From Natronorubrum bangense (GTDB lineage: Archaea > Halobacteriota > Halobacteria > Halobacteriales > Natrialbaceae), in assembly GCF_004799645.1 (NCBI RefSeq), contig NZ_CP031306.1, positions 620,001 through 684,000 on the forward strand: 64,000 nt of DNA, written 5' to 3'. This document shows positions 43,791-53,320 of this stretch, piece after piece. The position numbers and the translations under genes are program-made. Below the pieces are notes generated by a model. That model was given only the letters and a program-made list of their open reading frames with translations, was not told the DNA's origin and searched no databases. Each line of letters opens with the position of its first letter. The stretch's first letter is position 1.

Positions 43791-43952
43791 ATGGAAGATC
43801 AACCAAATATCCGCATTGACCACCCAGAGAAGCTATGCGATGCAATATCCGGAATTGTCGACGAACTGGAGGATGAAAATATAATCGAAGAAGACCGAGC
43901 GTCTGAATTACGCTCGCAAATCTACCGCTCAATGGATACCCCTGAAGAATAG
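43791..43952 (+). CDS. Small acidic hypothetical protein
   Basis: 53 aa: a helical protein (HPEKLCDAISGIVDELEDEN, EEDRASELRSQIYRSM). A TATA-like TTTTATTGAA is ~30 nt upstream. Not recognised. Confidence 0.4.
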   Translation: MEDQPNIRIDHPEKLCDAISGIVDELEDENIIEEDRASELRSQIYRSMDTPEE

Positions 43953-44116
43953 CGCATCTGTACTTACACAGCGGTCGACAACACTGAGAACCCGACGCTA
44001 ACGGACGTGAGCATTGACATTACTTGACCGTCAACTGGCGTACTCCTGCCAGTTCCGTCCGGCGTAGCCGCTGGACGGCTCGCGGTCGTGCCGGGAACTC
44101 CTGACAACAGGCCGTC

Positions 44117-46624
44117 TCAATCATCGTCGCTGGCTCGTTCCCGGTTTGCAAACGTCGATTTCGGTCCGGAGAGGTCCTGAATAGAACGGTCTGTCCACGT
44201 GTACGGGACATATGGTTCGTCAGCAACATCGCTCCACGTTTTGTGTCCCCGCGTGTGACTGTCCCACATCGGTCGGAGTCCGGAGTCGAACCGGTTGTCG
44301 AGTGATTTTTGTGCTTGCTCGCTGAGGTCGAACGCAAAATCATCTGACAGGTCCCAGAAACTACGGAAGAAGGCGGCGAACTGGGGACTCATCCGCATAC
44401 TGCTCTCGTAGGTCTTTTTTACGTCGTCGATGAGGTCGCTCTGGTTGCGAATGCGTTCACGTTCTTCTTCATACCATTCGGAGACCGGCTGTGCTTTCTC
44501 AGTTCGCACTGTGCGCATCTCTCGGCGACGCGTTTCGGTCGCTTCCTCGTCGAGTTCCCACTCGCCTTGGACGGCGGAGTTGTGTTGGGCTTCATCATCG
44601 ACTTTCTCGACGACGACACCATAGGCATCTTCCGCGTGTCGGGGAAGGACGTAGCCGTCGTGGATATCTGAGAGGACGTCATTAGGGTCGCGTTCCAGTG
44701 GATCACCAAGCCCCGAGCCGCCACGGAGGTAGTTCAGATACATATCGTAGTCGTCGAACTCCTTGGGCGTGCTGATCCCCTCCGGCCGGCGTGTGATCTT
44801 GCCGTCGATTTTCGATTCGAAGTCGCCGCTCTCGGGATCGAGGTCGTGTTGTGGGTAATCCTCCTGGTTCTCGAAACGCTCCTCGAGGTCTGTATCTCGA
44901 GCGTTGAGGATGTAGCCCGACGCAGCGGGATAGCCACCGAAGAGGCCGCCGTCACTGGTCATGTAGCCGTTGCCCATCTCGTAGAGCAGCCACCTGCTGA
45001 CGTCTTTGACCGTTCGCATAGACTCGAAGCCGGCCCCGCCTGCCCGACGCCCTACACCGCCGGTGTTCGGTTTGACCGCTCGTCCGAGAAACGGGAGCGG
45101 TTCGACCCTCTCCCACGCTTCGGCATCGCCCATATCGCCTTCGGGGTTCCAGACCGCCGACGCGTGTGGCTCGCCGTCCTCGACGTAGCGAGCGCCGACA
45201 CCCTCACAGGCCGATTCGAAGGAGTTGACGGCGTGGAGTTTGTCAAACTGATCGATGCCCCCGCCTTGCAGCCAGTTCGAGGTGTTGGCGTTCCCGGCGT
45301 TGATTTCCTCCCAGAATCCGCGTGCATAGTACCCGCGTGAGAGATGTTGCCAGAGCGGGGCCCACGCCGACACCAGGAAGTGCCAGGCGTAGGCGTGGGC
45401 GGTTTCCGTGTTCTGAGTGTTGGCCCACGAGCCGACCGGCAGGTGGAAGTCACAGCTGTAGTACGCGCCGTCGTTGACGTTCGAGTTCGGGATCACTGTT
45501 TGGGTGAGCATCACCCAAATCCCGCCCTGAATTGCCGCGGGCGTGCAGTTGTACGGATGCCATCCCCACTTGTTGGCGCCCTCGAAGGACACCTGAAATG
45601 AGCCGTCCTCGCGGACGTGCAGTTCCGAGGGTGCGTGCATGAGATGGTTTTCGTCCGCATACGCACGGGTCAGGTTGTCCTGTCCCTCGTAGAGGGCGTC
45701 GACAAAGGAGGCTCCGCGATATGTGCCGGGCAGCATCGTCTTCCTGATACGGTTTCGGAAGCCACGGCGCCCGTCCTCGATCGCTTCACGCGAGAGTTGT
45801 TTGAACTGCTCAACGCCGTACTCATCGATCATGTCTTTGACCGCATCGCGGATCATCAGACAGCCGGTCATCCGCGTCCGCTCGTCGAGTTTCAGGAAGT
45901 CCGGCGTTCGCGTCTTGTCCGGGTAATCTTTCTTCCAGGAGTTGTACAGTTTGAGATCTTCACCGATTTTGCGTGCCGTGTAGTAGGCACCGTCACCGAA
46001 GCGAGACGCCTGCGAGACGTTCATGCTTCCCGGGCCAATCGCACCGGTATCGATAACGTGATTGACGCCGCCAGCCCAGGCGACGATCTCCCCGTCGTGG
46101 AAGATGGGGATGAGCGTCATGATGTCGCACGCGTGAACGTCGCCGACGTGAGTGTCGTTGTTCACGAAGATGTCGCCGGGCTCGATCCCCGGACTCTCCT
46201 CGTAGTCGTGGTTGATCATGTACTTGATCGCCTCGCTCATCGTGTGGATGTGCACGATGATCCCCGTCGAGACGGCGATCGAATCGCCTTCCGGGGTAAA
46301 GAGGCCGTAACAGAGTTCGCCTTCCTGCTCGACGATCGGCGTCGCGGCGACCTCCTTTGAGGTTTCACGTGCGTTCACGAGGTCGCCACGGAGCTGGGCG
46401 AACATCTGCTCGTACTGGATCGGATTGTTCTGTTTCAGCTCGAGTTTCTCGAAGCCGGCGTAGTGGCCCGTCTCTTCGGTTTTCTCCTCGAGGGCTTCGA
46501 ACTGTTCGCGAAGCGTCTGGCCGTCCCAGCCGATTCCGACACCCTCTTTCTGTTGTTCGTGGACCCGTTCCTTCTCGCGTCGCATCCGGGGGAAACTTTC
46601 CCCGTCGTTTTGTTCCGTACTCAT
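44117..46624 (-). CDS. Hydantoinase B/acetone carboxylase alpha-like subunit
   Basis: 835 aa. The whole sequence follows the HyuB family; blocks such as GDIFVNNDTHVGDVHACDIM, NHVIDTGAIGPGSM, MLPGTYRGASFVDAL, and YDMYLNYLRGGSGLGDPLER fit the acetone/acetophenone carboxylase branch better than 5-oxoprolinases. In acetone carboxylase, this subunit acts with the beta subunit to use ATP and bicarbonate to make acetoacetate. The gene lies 144 nt downstream of the beta-like gene, same strand. No ~168-aa gamma subunit follows, so the substrate is uncertain. Confidence 0.75.
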   Translation of the reverse strand: MSTEQNDGESFPRMRREKERVHEQQKEGVGIGWDGQTLREQFEALEEKTEETGHYAGFEKLELKQNNPIQYEQMFAQLRGDLVNARETSKEVAATPIVEQEGELCYGLFTPEGDSIAVSTGIIVHIHTMSEAIKYMINHDYEESPGIEPGDIFVNNDTHVGDVHACDIMTLIPIFHDGEIVAWAGGVNHVIDTGAIGPGSMNVSQASRFGDGAYYTARKIGEDLKLYNSWKKDYPDKTRTPDFLKLDERTRMTGCLMIRDAVKDMIDEYGVEQFKQLSREAIEDGRRGFRNRIRKTMLPGTYRGASFVDALYEGQDNLTRAYADENHLMHAPSELHVREDGSFQVSFEGANKWGWHPYNCTPAAIQGGIWVMLTQTVIPNSNVNDGAYYSCDFHLPVGSWANTQNTETAHAYAWHFLVSAWAPLWQHLSRGYYARGFWEEINAGNANTSNWLQGGGIDQFDKLHAVNSFESACEGVGARYVEDGEPHASAVWNPEGDMGDAEAWERVEPLPFLGRAVKPNTGGVGRRAGGAGFESMRTVKDVSRWLLYEMGNGYMTSDGGLFGGYPAASGYILNARDTDLEERFENQEDYPQHDLDPESGDFESKIDGKITRRPEGISTPKEFDDYDMYLNYLRGGSGLGDPLERDPNDVLSDIHDGYVLPRHAEDAYGVVVEKVDDEAQHNSAVQGEWELDEEATETRRREMRTVRTEKAQPVSEWYEEERERIRNQSDLIDDVKKTYESSMRMSPQFAAFFRSFWDLSDDFAFDLSEQAQKSLDNRFDSGLRPMWDSHTRGHKTWSDVADEPYVPYTWTDRSIQDLSGPKSTFANRERASDDD

Positions 46625-46768
46625 GGTGGGATCGTGTTTATTTCGTCACATCTGTTCTGAGCCAGATGCGGGCTCGTACAGTGCACCTGCCACACCGGTC
46701 GACCGAACTCGAGAGCGGCGGTCACGGAGACGGGCAGATGCATCTCCGTACGAAAGCGGTTTTCCGCG

Positions 46769-48958
46769 CTATTCGGTCGTGGTGAGGTGGTGGACACGGT
46801 GTTCATCTAACCGGGTCTCGCAATCCGGTGGCAACGCGTACGTCGTGGCAGCGCCCTCGAGGACCGCCGGACCGCTGAGTTCGTTGCCTGGCTGGAGTGC
46901 GTGCAGGTCGTAGATCTCCGTGTCTAGCCACTCGCCATCCCAGTAGGCCTCCCGCGTCTCCTTGTAGGCGTCAGCGGGTGGCTCCGGCCCTTGCAGCTCC
47001 TCCGTTGGAATCTCTGGCTTGACGACGTCCCGGACACCGCGGACGGAGGCCTGCGTAATGGTGTGGCCGAGCTCCGGCGAGCGGGCCTCCTCGGAGTACT
47101 GTCGGCGGTACCCCTCTTCGAAGGTATCTAGTAACCGCTCGAGTTTCTCCGGCGAATCGACGCGCCCGACCGGCGACTCGATATCGATACTGTTGAGCTG
47201 GCCCTGATACTGGCCGAGGATGTTGTACTGGAACTCGATATCGTCGCGGCCGATATTGCTGTTCTCGAACTCGTTTTCGACCTTCTGCTCGAGGTTCTTC
47301 CAGACCTCCGTCAGCGCCTCACCGGCGGTCGCCGCAGCCTCCTCCATCGAGAGATCGGGATCGATGTCGATGCTGGTCGTCTGATCGTAGCGGTACTCGT
47401 AGTCCGCTGCGCCACAGCCAAACGCCGAGAACCCAGCCGCCCACTCGGGAATCAGCACCTCGTCGAAGCCAAGATCCTTTGTGTATCCGGCCGTGTGAAC
47501 CGGGCCGCCACCGCCGTAAGAGAGGCACTTGAAGTTCGACGGTGCGTAGCCTTCGCCGGTCACGACGGCCTCGAGGTCATTTCTCAGCTTGCTCTCGAGA
47601 ATGTCGATGACGCCCTGAGCCGCCTCGTAGACGCCCATATCGAGCGGGTCGGCAATCTGTTCTTTGATCGCCTCCTCGGCCACCTCACGGTCGATCGGCA
47701 TGTCGCCACCCAAGAAGTTCTCCGGGTTGATCCAGCCCATTGCCACGTGGCAGTCGGTCACCGTCACTGTCTCGACGTCGGTTTCGACCGCGCTGACGCC
47801 GACCTGGTCACCGGCGCTTTCGGGACCGATTTCGATCTTGTCGAACGTGGGATTCACTCGCACGTAGCTACCCGTCCCGGCACCGACGCTTTCCATGTTC
47901 ACCATCGGCAGCGAGAGGAGTAACCGCGCCATCTCCGGGCTGTAATCGATCTGCCAGTCGTTGTCGATAATGATTCCCATGTCGAAGCTGGTCCCGCCAA
48001 TGTCGGTACAGACCAGGTTGTCGTAGTCGAGTTTCTGCCCGAAGTAGTTCGCCCCGATCATCCCCCCAATCGGGCCGGAAATCAGCGTCCGTGCCAACTC
48101 GTTCGCGTTGATGTCGATCGTTCCGCCGTGGCTCGCCATCACTCGCACACCGACGTTACCGCCCTGTTCGTCGACGGCCTTCTGGATGTGCGAGAGCTGG
48201 TCGCGCGATGGCTCGGCGGCGAACGCCTCCGCAGTCACCGTGTTCAGCCGCTCGGACTCCTTGAGCGTCGGGTAGTACTCGCTCGAGAGCATGACCGACG
48301 TCTCCGCCTCTCGCTCGTCGATGATCTCGCGGGCGATTTCGGCGGTCCGGTGTTCGTGCTCCCCGTTTTTGTAGGAGTGGAGGAACATGACGACAATGTG
48401 GTCGACGCCCTGGTCGAGCAGGTCGTTGACGCCGTCACGGACGTCATCTTCGTACAACGGAACCAGCGTGTTCCCTTTGACGTCGATACGCTCTCGAACG
48501 CCGCGGATCCGATTGCGCGGGATCAACGGCTCGGGGTGTTTGTGGGTATTGACGTGGAGGCGATCCGAATAGGAGTAGCCGGTGTACGATTGCCGGCCAC
48601 GTCCCATTCGAAGTGTGTCCTCCATCCCGCCCGTGATGAGGATGCCGACGTCGACTTCGCTTTCCCGTTCGACGAGCCGGTTGAGCATCGCCGTGCCGGA
48701 GTAGACCGTCGACACGAGGTCCGGGAACCCCTCCTCGACGCTCAGCCCCCAGTCCTCGAGGGCGTCCTGGGAGGATTTGATGAACCCTCGAGATTCGTCG
48801 TCTGGCGTGGTTTTTGCCTTTCCCACGGTGAACTCGCCGTTCGAGTCCATGAGGAACGTGTCTGTCATCGTCCCGCCAGCATCGATCGACAGAATCTGTG
48901 CGTCGTGTTGTGTTGTGGGATCGTCTTCTGAACTTGCCATCGACGGCATCAATACCAT
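46769..48958 (-). CDS. Hydantoinase A/acetone carboxylase beta-like subunit
   Basis: 729 aa (ATGs at 48949 and 48940 are alternatives; the conserved part starts at QILSIDAGGTMTDTFLMD). Actin-like ATPase folds: IDAGGTMTD, VCTDIGGTSFDMGIIIDND, SVGAGTGSYVRVNP and YGGGGPVHTAGYTKDLGFDE. The length fits acetone carboxylase beta (about 717 aa). It supplies the kinase-like step on the ketone. A 13-nt palindrome at 48985-48997 just upstream may be an operator. An IS5-type transposase lies immediately upstream. Confidence 0.77.
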   Translation of the reverse strand: MVLMPSMASSEDDPTTQHDAQILSIDAGGTMTDTFLMDSNGEFTVGKAKTTPDDESRGFIKSSQDALEDWGLSVEEGFPDLVSTVYSGTAMLNRLVERESEVDVGILITGGMEDTLRMGRGRQSYTGYSYSDRLHVNTHKHPEPLIPRNRIRGVRERIDVKGNTLVPLYEDDVRDGVNDLLDQGVDHIVVMFLHSYKNGEHEHRTAEIAREIIDEREAETSVMLSSEYYPTLKESERLNTVTAEAFAAEPSRDQLSHIQKAVDEQGGNVGVRVMASHGGTIDINANELARTLISGPIGGMIGANYFGQKLDYDNLVCTDIGGTSFDMGIIIDNDWQIDYSPEMARLLLSLPMVNMESVGAGTGSYVRVNPTFDKIEIGPESAGDQVGVSAVETDVETVTVTDCHVAMGWINPENFLGGDMPIDREVAEEAIKEQIADPLDMGVYEAAQGVIDILESKLRNDLEAVVTGEGYAPSNFKCLSYGGGGPVHTAGYTKDLGFDEVLIPEWAAGFSAFGCGAADYEYRYDQTTSIDIDPDLSMEEAAATAGEALTEVWKNLEQKVENEFENSNIGRDDIEFQYNILGQYQGQLNSIDIESPVGRVDSPEKLERLLDTFEEGYRRQYSEEARSPELGHTITQASVRGVRDVVKPEIPTEELQGPEPPADAYKETREAYWDGEWLDTEIYDLHALQPGNELSGPAVLEGAATTYALPPDCETRLDEHRVHHLTTTE

Positions 48959-48984
48959 GTGATAAGTTAGTAATTGTCACGAAT

Positions 48985-48997
48985 CTTGTCGGACAAG
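48985..48997 (-). promoter_or_regulatory. Palindrome upstream of the carboxylase operon
   Basis: CTTGTC-G-GACAAG is a perfect 13-nt palindrome 27-39 nt upstream of ATG 48958, at a position suited to a repressor or activator site. No regulator gene is adjacent. Confidence 0.35.
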
Positions 48998-49124
48998 GAT
49001 GACGGTCCACGACACACCCTGACATATGTTTTTGTTTTGCTTCGTAGGACCGCTAGACGAGACTTGATTTCGGCGTTTTCACTCACTCTGCCATCCGGTG
49101 GAAACCAATACACAGCGGTCGGTT

Positions 49125-49946
49125 CTACGGATATCTTACCGTTCGACGAAGATTGTAGACGGCACACTTCAGCACCATCTCCCGGAATTCGAGCTGCCAG
49201 CTTCGCGCACGCACGGCGGAGCCGAGCGTGCGCTTGATCGACGAGAAAACAGTCTCAACCATCCAGCGGCGGTTGTACCAGCGGCTACTCATTCGGGCGT
49301 TGTGTGCTCGATCAAGCGAGGAGTAGATCCGATGCTTGATCAACGGACGAATGCCGTCGGCACGAAGCTCGTCGCGGAACGGTTTACCATCGTAGCCACG
49401 GTCAGCAGCCAGTGACCGCAGGTCTGCGGCGTTGCGCCGCGCGACCTGCGGCCCGATCTTCGCGTCGTGTTTCTTCGTCGTGGTGCAGTGAACGTCGAAG
49501 ACGTACAGCGTTTTCACGTCTACGAGCGCGGTGACTTTGAGCGAGCGAACACGGTAGTGCGCTCGCTGTGCGTAGTGACGCGATGGCTGATCACGGTCGA
49601 AGCCGGTTGAATCGATCCCTGCGTGGCCAGTGCGTTTCTCGGCTGACTCGCCGAGAAACGCACGGTAGGTCTCCATCGAGATGGTCTCGAACCAGTCACG
49701 AAGCACCGTGAAGTGGGGGAGTCGCGTGAGCCCGATTTCTTCGAGAATGCCGGGCATTTCGCTGAGGAGATCGATTGTCTGGCGGTAGGACTTTCCAAGT
49801 TCGATGCGGAGTGCCTGAAGTGTCAGCATTGCCCACTCGGCGAATCCGCCACCCCCTTCGGGGTCGGCGGGTTCGTCGGGGTCAGCGACAACTGCTTTAG
49901 CTTTCGTCACCGAATTACGAGTGAAGAGACGGAATTCCGAAGTCAC
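49125..49946 (-). CDS. IS5-family DDE transposase
   Basis: 273 aa. DDE residues: HAGIDSTGFDRDQPSRHYAQ, SLAADRGYDGKPFRDELRAD and NRRWMVETVFSSIKRTLG (D, D, E). The YNRRWMVETVFSSIKR block is typical of the IS5 group in Halobacteria. It sits between the carboxylase genes and the fatty-acid transporter. Terminal repeats could not be identified, so element borders are unknown. Confidence 0.87.
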   Translation of the reverse strand: MTSEFRLFTRNSVTKAKAVVADPDEPADPEGGGGFAEWAMLTLQALRIELGKSYRQTIDLLSEMPGILEEIGLTRLPHFTVLRDWFETISMETYRAFLGESAEKRTGHAGIDSTGFDRDQPSRHYAQRAHYRVRSLKVTALVDVKTLYVFDVHCTTTKKHDAKIGPQVARRNAADLRSLAADRGYDGKPFRDELRADGIRPLIKHRIYSSLDRAHNARMSSRWYNRRWMVETVFSSIKRTLGSAVRARSWQLEFREMVLKCAVYNLRRTVRYP

Positions 49947-50279
49947 AACACTCCGTCTCTTCGCTTTCTACCGAGATATCACAGTCGTAGCGACACTGTC
50001 TAGCGATCCTACAGAGCATTTTGTTTTAAAACAGTATGGCCAGAATCGGCTTGCTGACTACCCGACCCCACTCACATCATCGCGCAACGCCGAGATCGCA
50101 CGCATCGCTACAGCGTCTCCACCGCCTAATCCTCTGATACAAACTAGAAGAGACGTATACGGGTTGGAACGTGGTCGTGGGCCTCCGCTCGAATGGTTTG
50201 ATGGCTTATCGGATCGTACAGCCTTCTCCCTCCGGGTCAGACTCCGAAGCACTCGTCCTGCTCCGCCTGTAGAGGCTAT
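49947..50279 (+). other. Region without supported gene
   Basis: About 330 bp between the transposase and a small minus-strand gene. Open frames are short and Arg/Ser-rich. Probably the outer end of the IS plus intergenic DNA. Confidence 0.35.
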
Positions 50280-50480
50280 TCAGGCCGTCCACGTATCGCT
50301 CCACTCCGTTTGGGGAATTCTGAGACGTTTCCCTTCCCCTTCGCCATCAATGCGTTCGACAATAACAGCGTTAATTTTCCCAACAGATGATGTTTCTTTC
50401 TCGACAACCCGGTATTTGCCATTGTCGTCTTGCAAGTCCTCGACGGTATCCCCAACCTCGACAGTGCTCAAATCTTCCAT
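50280..50480 (-). CDS. Small beta-rich hypothetical protein
   Basis: 66 aa: VEVGDTVEDLQDDNGKYRVV, then INAVIVERIDGEG, then LRIPQTEWSDTWTA. An SH3-like barrel is plausible. Family unknown. Confidence 0.5.
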   Translation of the reverse strand: MEDLSTVEVGDTVEDLQDDNGKYRVVEKETSSVGKINAVIVERIDGEGEGKRLRIPQTEWSDTWTA

Positions 50481-50664
50481 ACTGTGGGGTATGTTTTCAA
50501 GTGTGTTATGCTATTCGGTCATCCGTGGTTTTGCAAACCTGTCCGCGAGAAAGATACATATCACACCACAGATGGCTTCAACTCTCGAGATAGCCGTGAG
50601 TCGCCAAACTCGGTGAACACGGAACATGTTCGTTTTCAACAATAGGGAGGGGTGAAGGCTACGA

Positions 50665-52140
50665 TCAGAAGATAGCCAGCGCCTCGTACGGCAAGAAGAA
50701 CAGCATGATTGCGAGGAATGGAATCAGTGCAAGCAGCATAACGATAGCGTAGCCAAACATTTCACGGGCTTTGATGCGCGTAATGGCGAGAAGCGGGATA
50801 GCCCAGAATGGGTTAAGCAAGTTGGTGTGTGCGTCACCAACTGCATACGCCATTGCGGCGTGGCCGAATTCGACACCCAGCCCATCTGCGGCCTCCATCA
50901 ACGGCGGACCCAGAACCAGCCACTGACCACCACCAGACGGAATGAACGCGTTCGTGATTGCAGCAGTGACCCACGCGATTATTGGGAACGTCTGAGCAGT
51001 GGATGCATCAATGAGAACTTCTGCAATATACGTCGCAAGTCCGGACCCAGCCATTATCCCCTGAATGCCGGCGAAAAATGGGAACAGCAGAATGATTCCC
51101 GCAGCGGCAGTCGCCGCTTCGCCAAACTTATCTCGGTATGCAGACGGGTTCGTCCAGACCAACACACCTGCCATAAGGAAGCCGAAGTTGATGACATTGA
51201 GGTCCCATGCAGCAAGACCATCCGTTACGAGCATGTAGAAGACGTACACAAATCCAGTCAGTCCGATAATTCCACCGAGAACCAAGCTATTATCAATTCG
51301 CTCTGCTGGAGTCTTTTTCTCGTTATCTGAGTGTTCAATTTCTTCACCACCATCTGTTTCCTGGCCAAAGAGTTCGCTTTCTGGAATGTATTCCGTGATG
51401 CCACGGGCTTGCTCGCCAGATGGTGTAATTAGATACAAGACGAGAGATGCAAAAATGATTGAAAGGATTGTCAGCGTGATACCATACCCATGAGCGATCG
51501 TCTCAGTGATTGGGATACCATCGTCTGGAAGCATATCAAATACAGTCCCTTCACCAACTGACGCTGCATCAGTGAGCAGCAGTGGTCCGGACCCTGACAG
51601 TCCCCAGTGCCACGTAAGACCCAGACCCATGTAGCCCGACACTGCGAGTAGCGGATAATGGACGTCGATGCCTTTCTCGTAGGCGACTTTCCCCATCTCA
51701 CGGGCAAAGATCGCGCCCAGAATGAGGCTAAAACCCCAGTGAATCCATGCAATGGCCATCGAAAAGATGGCAACAAACACAACCGCCTGCGGGGGTGTAG
51801 ACGGAATATCTGCAAGGCGAACGAGTATGGCGTTCGCTCGCGGATGGTAGGCAAGTGCAAAGCCAGTCATAAGAATGACTGTCATCTGCATTGCAAATGC
51901 AAGGAAATCCCAAAAGCCGTCAAACCAGTGGTCAACGAGTCCTAACGGCCCTGCTGTTCCCCCTTCCGCTTGCTCAATGATTCCTAATTCGCCGAGAGCC
52001 AGTGCGGCGAAAAATACGAGATACGTGAGCAAAATGGCAAAGAGAAACGGACTTGGCATCCACCGTTCAACGGAATTTGCGATACGTATCCCCAGCCGTT
52101 CAATTGCTGATCCTTGAATGTCATTACTTGACATGCACAC
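50665..52140 (-). CDS. Short-chain fatty acid transporter (AtoE/TIGR00366-like)
   Basis: 491 aa with about 12 membrane helices. Signature regions: RWMPSPFLFAILLTYLVFF at the start, LLAVSGYMGLGLTWHWGLSG, and FIPSGGGQWLVLGPPLMEAA. It resembles E. coli AtoE, thought to carry short-chain fatty acids or acetoacetate. The pairing with the acetone-carboxylase-like genes suggests the same pathway (acetone to acetoacetate to acetyl-CoA), now separated by the transposase. Confidence 0.85.
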   Translation of the reverse strand: MCMSSNDIQGSAIERLGIRIANSVERWMPSPFLFAILLTYLVFFAALALGELGIIEQAEGGTAGPLGLVDHWFDGFWDFLAFAMQMTVILMTGFALAYHPRANAILVRLADIPSTPPQAVVFVAIFSMAIAWIHWGFSLILGAIFAREMGKVAYEKGIDVHYPLLAVSGYMGLGLTWHWGLSGSGPLLLTDAASVGEGTVFDMLPDDGIPITETIAHGYGITLTILSIIFASLVLYLITPSGEQARGITEYIPESELFGQETDGGEEIEHSDNEKKTPAERIDNSLVLGGIIGLTGFVYVFYMLVTDGLAAWDLNVINFGFLMAGVLVWTNPSAYRDKFGEAATAAAGIILLFPFFAGIQGIMAGSGLATYIAEVLIDASTAQTFPIIAWVTAAITNAFIPSGGGQWLVLGPPLMEAADGLGVEFGHAAMAYAVGDAHTNLLNPFWAIPLLAITRIKAREMFGYAIVMLLALIPFLAIMLFFLPYEALAIF

Positions 52141-52266
52141 GCACCAACTCAGCCATCTTATGTAAGATTTGGGGAAATAGTTGTAAAGATACTACCATTT
52201 AAAAAATGGCTGCAGTGACTAAGCTTCACAGGATGCTCGCGCTGTTCTTTCCTGGAGTTCTGAAAG

Positions 52267-52441
52267 ATGATGCAACTGACAAACGATTCAGCGATCAACT
52301 CGAGTGCACGAAAGCGGACACTGGATCAGCTGGTGCAACTCTCGTGTGACCACGCGCAGAAGTTGACGGCCAGTAGTGTGTGGAAGTACACCGCGAATGC
52401 ACGGTTCGGTCCAGGCGGTGTCGTATTCCGGATACCGATAC
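52267..52441 (+). pseudogene. Fragment similar to the end of the 60025 gene
   Basis: From 52297 the frame reads QLECTKADTGSAGATLV before a stop, matching ELECAKAVAGPDGTNLDIVV near the end of the protein at 60025-60321. Only this tail-like piece is visible. It shows that sequence from the toxin region has been copied here. Confidence 0.35.
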
Positions 52442-53242
52442 TCAGAGGAACTCCTCGAGTTCCTCAGTCAACTCCTCCGGTGCCCCGAGCGGAACGCCGT
52501 GCCCGACGTCCGAGAACCCAACCAGTTCCGAGTTCGGGATTTGATCAGTCATGAATTCGGCTGTCTCCGGTGCGTAGAGATTGCTCTCCTCGCCGTACGT
52601 GACAAGCGTCGGCACGTCGATCCCGGGTAACGTTTCCCGGTAATCGTTCGTCACCATGGCCACCCAAAGATTGACCGCCGTGTTGGTCGGCGTCTTCTCG
52701 CTCTCTTGGGTCACCCACTCGAGTTGCTCGTCGGACAGCTTATCGAGGAGATCACGGAAGATGTCTCCGGCAACGCGGTCCCAGGAGGGTGTAAACAGCG
52801 CAAGCGTCTCGAGGTTCTCCTCGTGACTGAACTCGCCATAGAGGCCGAGATCCCATTCGTCGTCGGTCAGAAGTTTTGGCGACATGTCGATGAGGACGAG
52901 CCGCTCGAGATTGTCGCACCCAAACTGTTCGACGTACTCGAAGATGACGTGAGCGCCCATCGACCACCCGACGAACGACACCGGCGAGAGGCCTAGATAG
53001 CTTGTGATTTCGTCGACATCAGTCGCTAGCCGTTCCAACGTGAGTCCCTGCTGCGGATAGCCGGAATCGCCGTGCCCCCGGAGATCCAGTGAGATGACGC
53101 GATACTCTTCCCGAAGAGCGCTGATTTGCTCGCTGAAGAAGTGCCTATTGCAAGTCCAGCCATGGAGGAAGACGACCGGGACCCCGTCCCCTTTGTCCTC
53201 GTAGTAGAGCTCGACGTTGTCGGTGGTTGAGAAGTAGGGCAT
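52442..53242 (-). CDS. Alpha/beta hydrolase
   Basis: 266 aa from ATG 53242. LHGWT oxyanion loop at ~26-30, nucleophile S94 in VGWSMGAH, and a C-terminal VGHGVPLG with the catalytic His. Similar to non-heme haloperoxidase-like esterases. Substrate unknown. The start at 53305 would add a non-conserved tail. Confidence 0.85.
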   Translation of the reverse strand: MPYFSTTDNVELYYEDKGDGVPVVFLHGWTCNRHFFSEQISALREEYRVISLDLRGHGDSGYPQQGLTLERLATDVDEITSYLGLSPVSFVGWSMGAHVIFEYVEQFGCDNLERLVLIDMSPKLLTDDEWDLGLYGEFSHEENLETLALFTPSWDRVAGDIFRDLLDKLSDEQLEWVTQESEKTPTNTAVNLWVAMVTNDYRETLPGIDVPTLVTYGEESNLYAPETAEFMTDQIPNSELVGFSDVGHGVPLGAPEELTEELEEFL

Positions 53243-53320
53243 ACTACGACGGAAGATGAGGAGTGGCAAATAACCACATGGGGCGTCAAGGGAGAAAGTT
53301 ACCAAGATAGGAATAACGGT

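Noticed and set aside
48128..48931. 267-aa plus-strand frame
   Set aside because: Antisense to the carboxylase beta-like gene.
44117..48958. 5-oxoprolinase assignment
   Set aside because: The general HyuA/HyuB fold fits, but block similarity and lengths favour the acetone/acetophenone carboxylase branch; kept as 'like' only.
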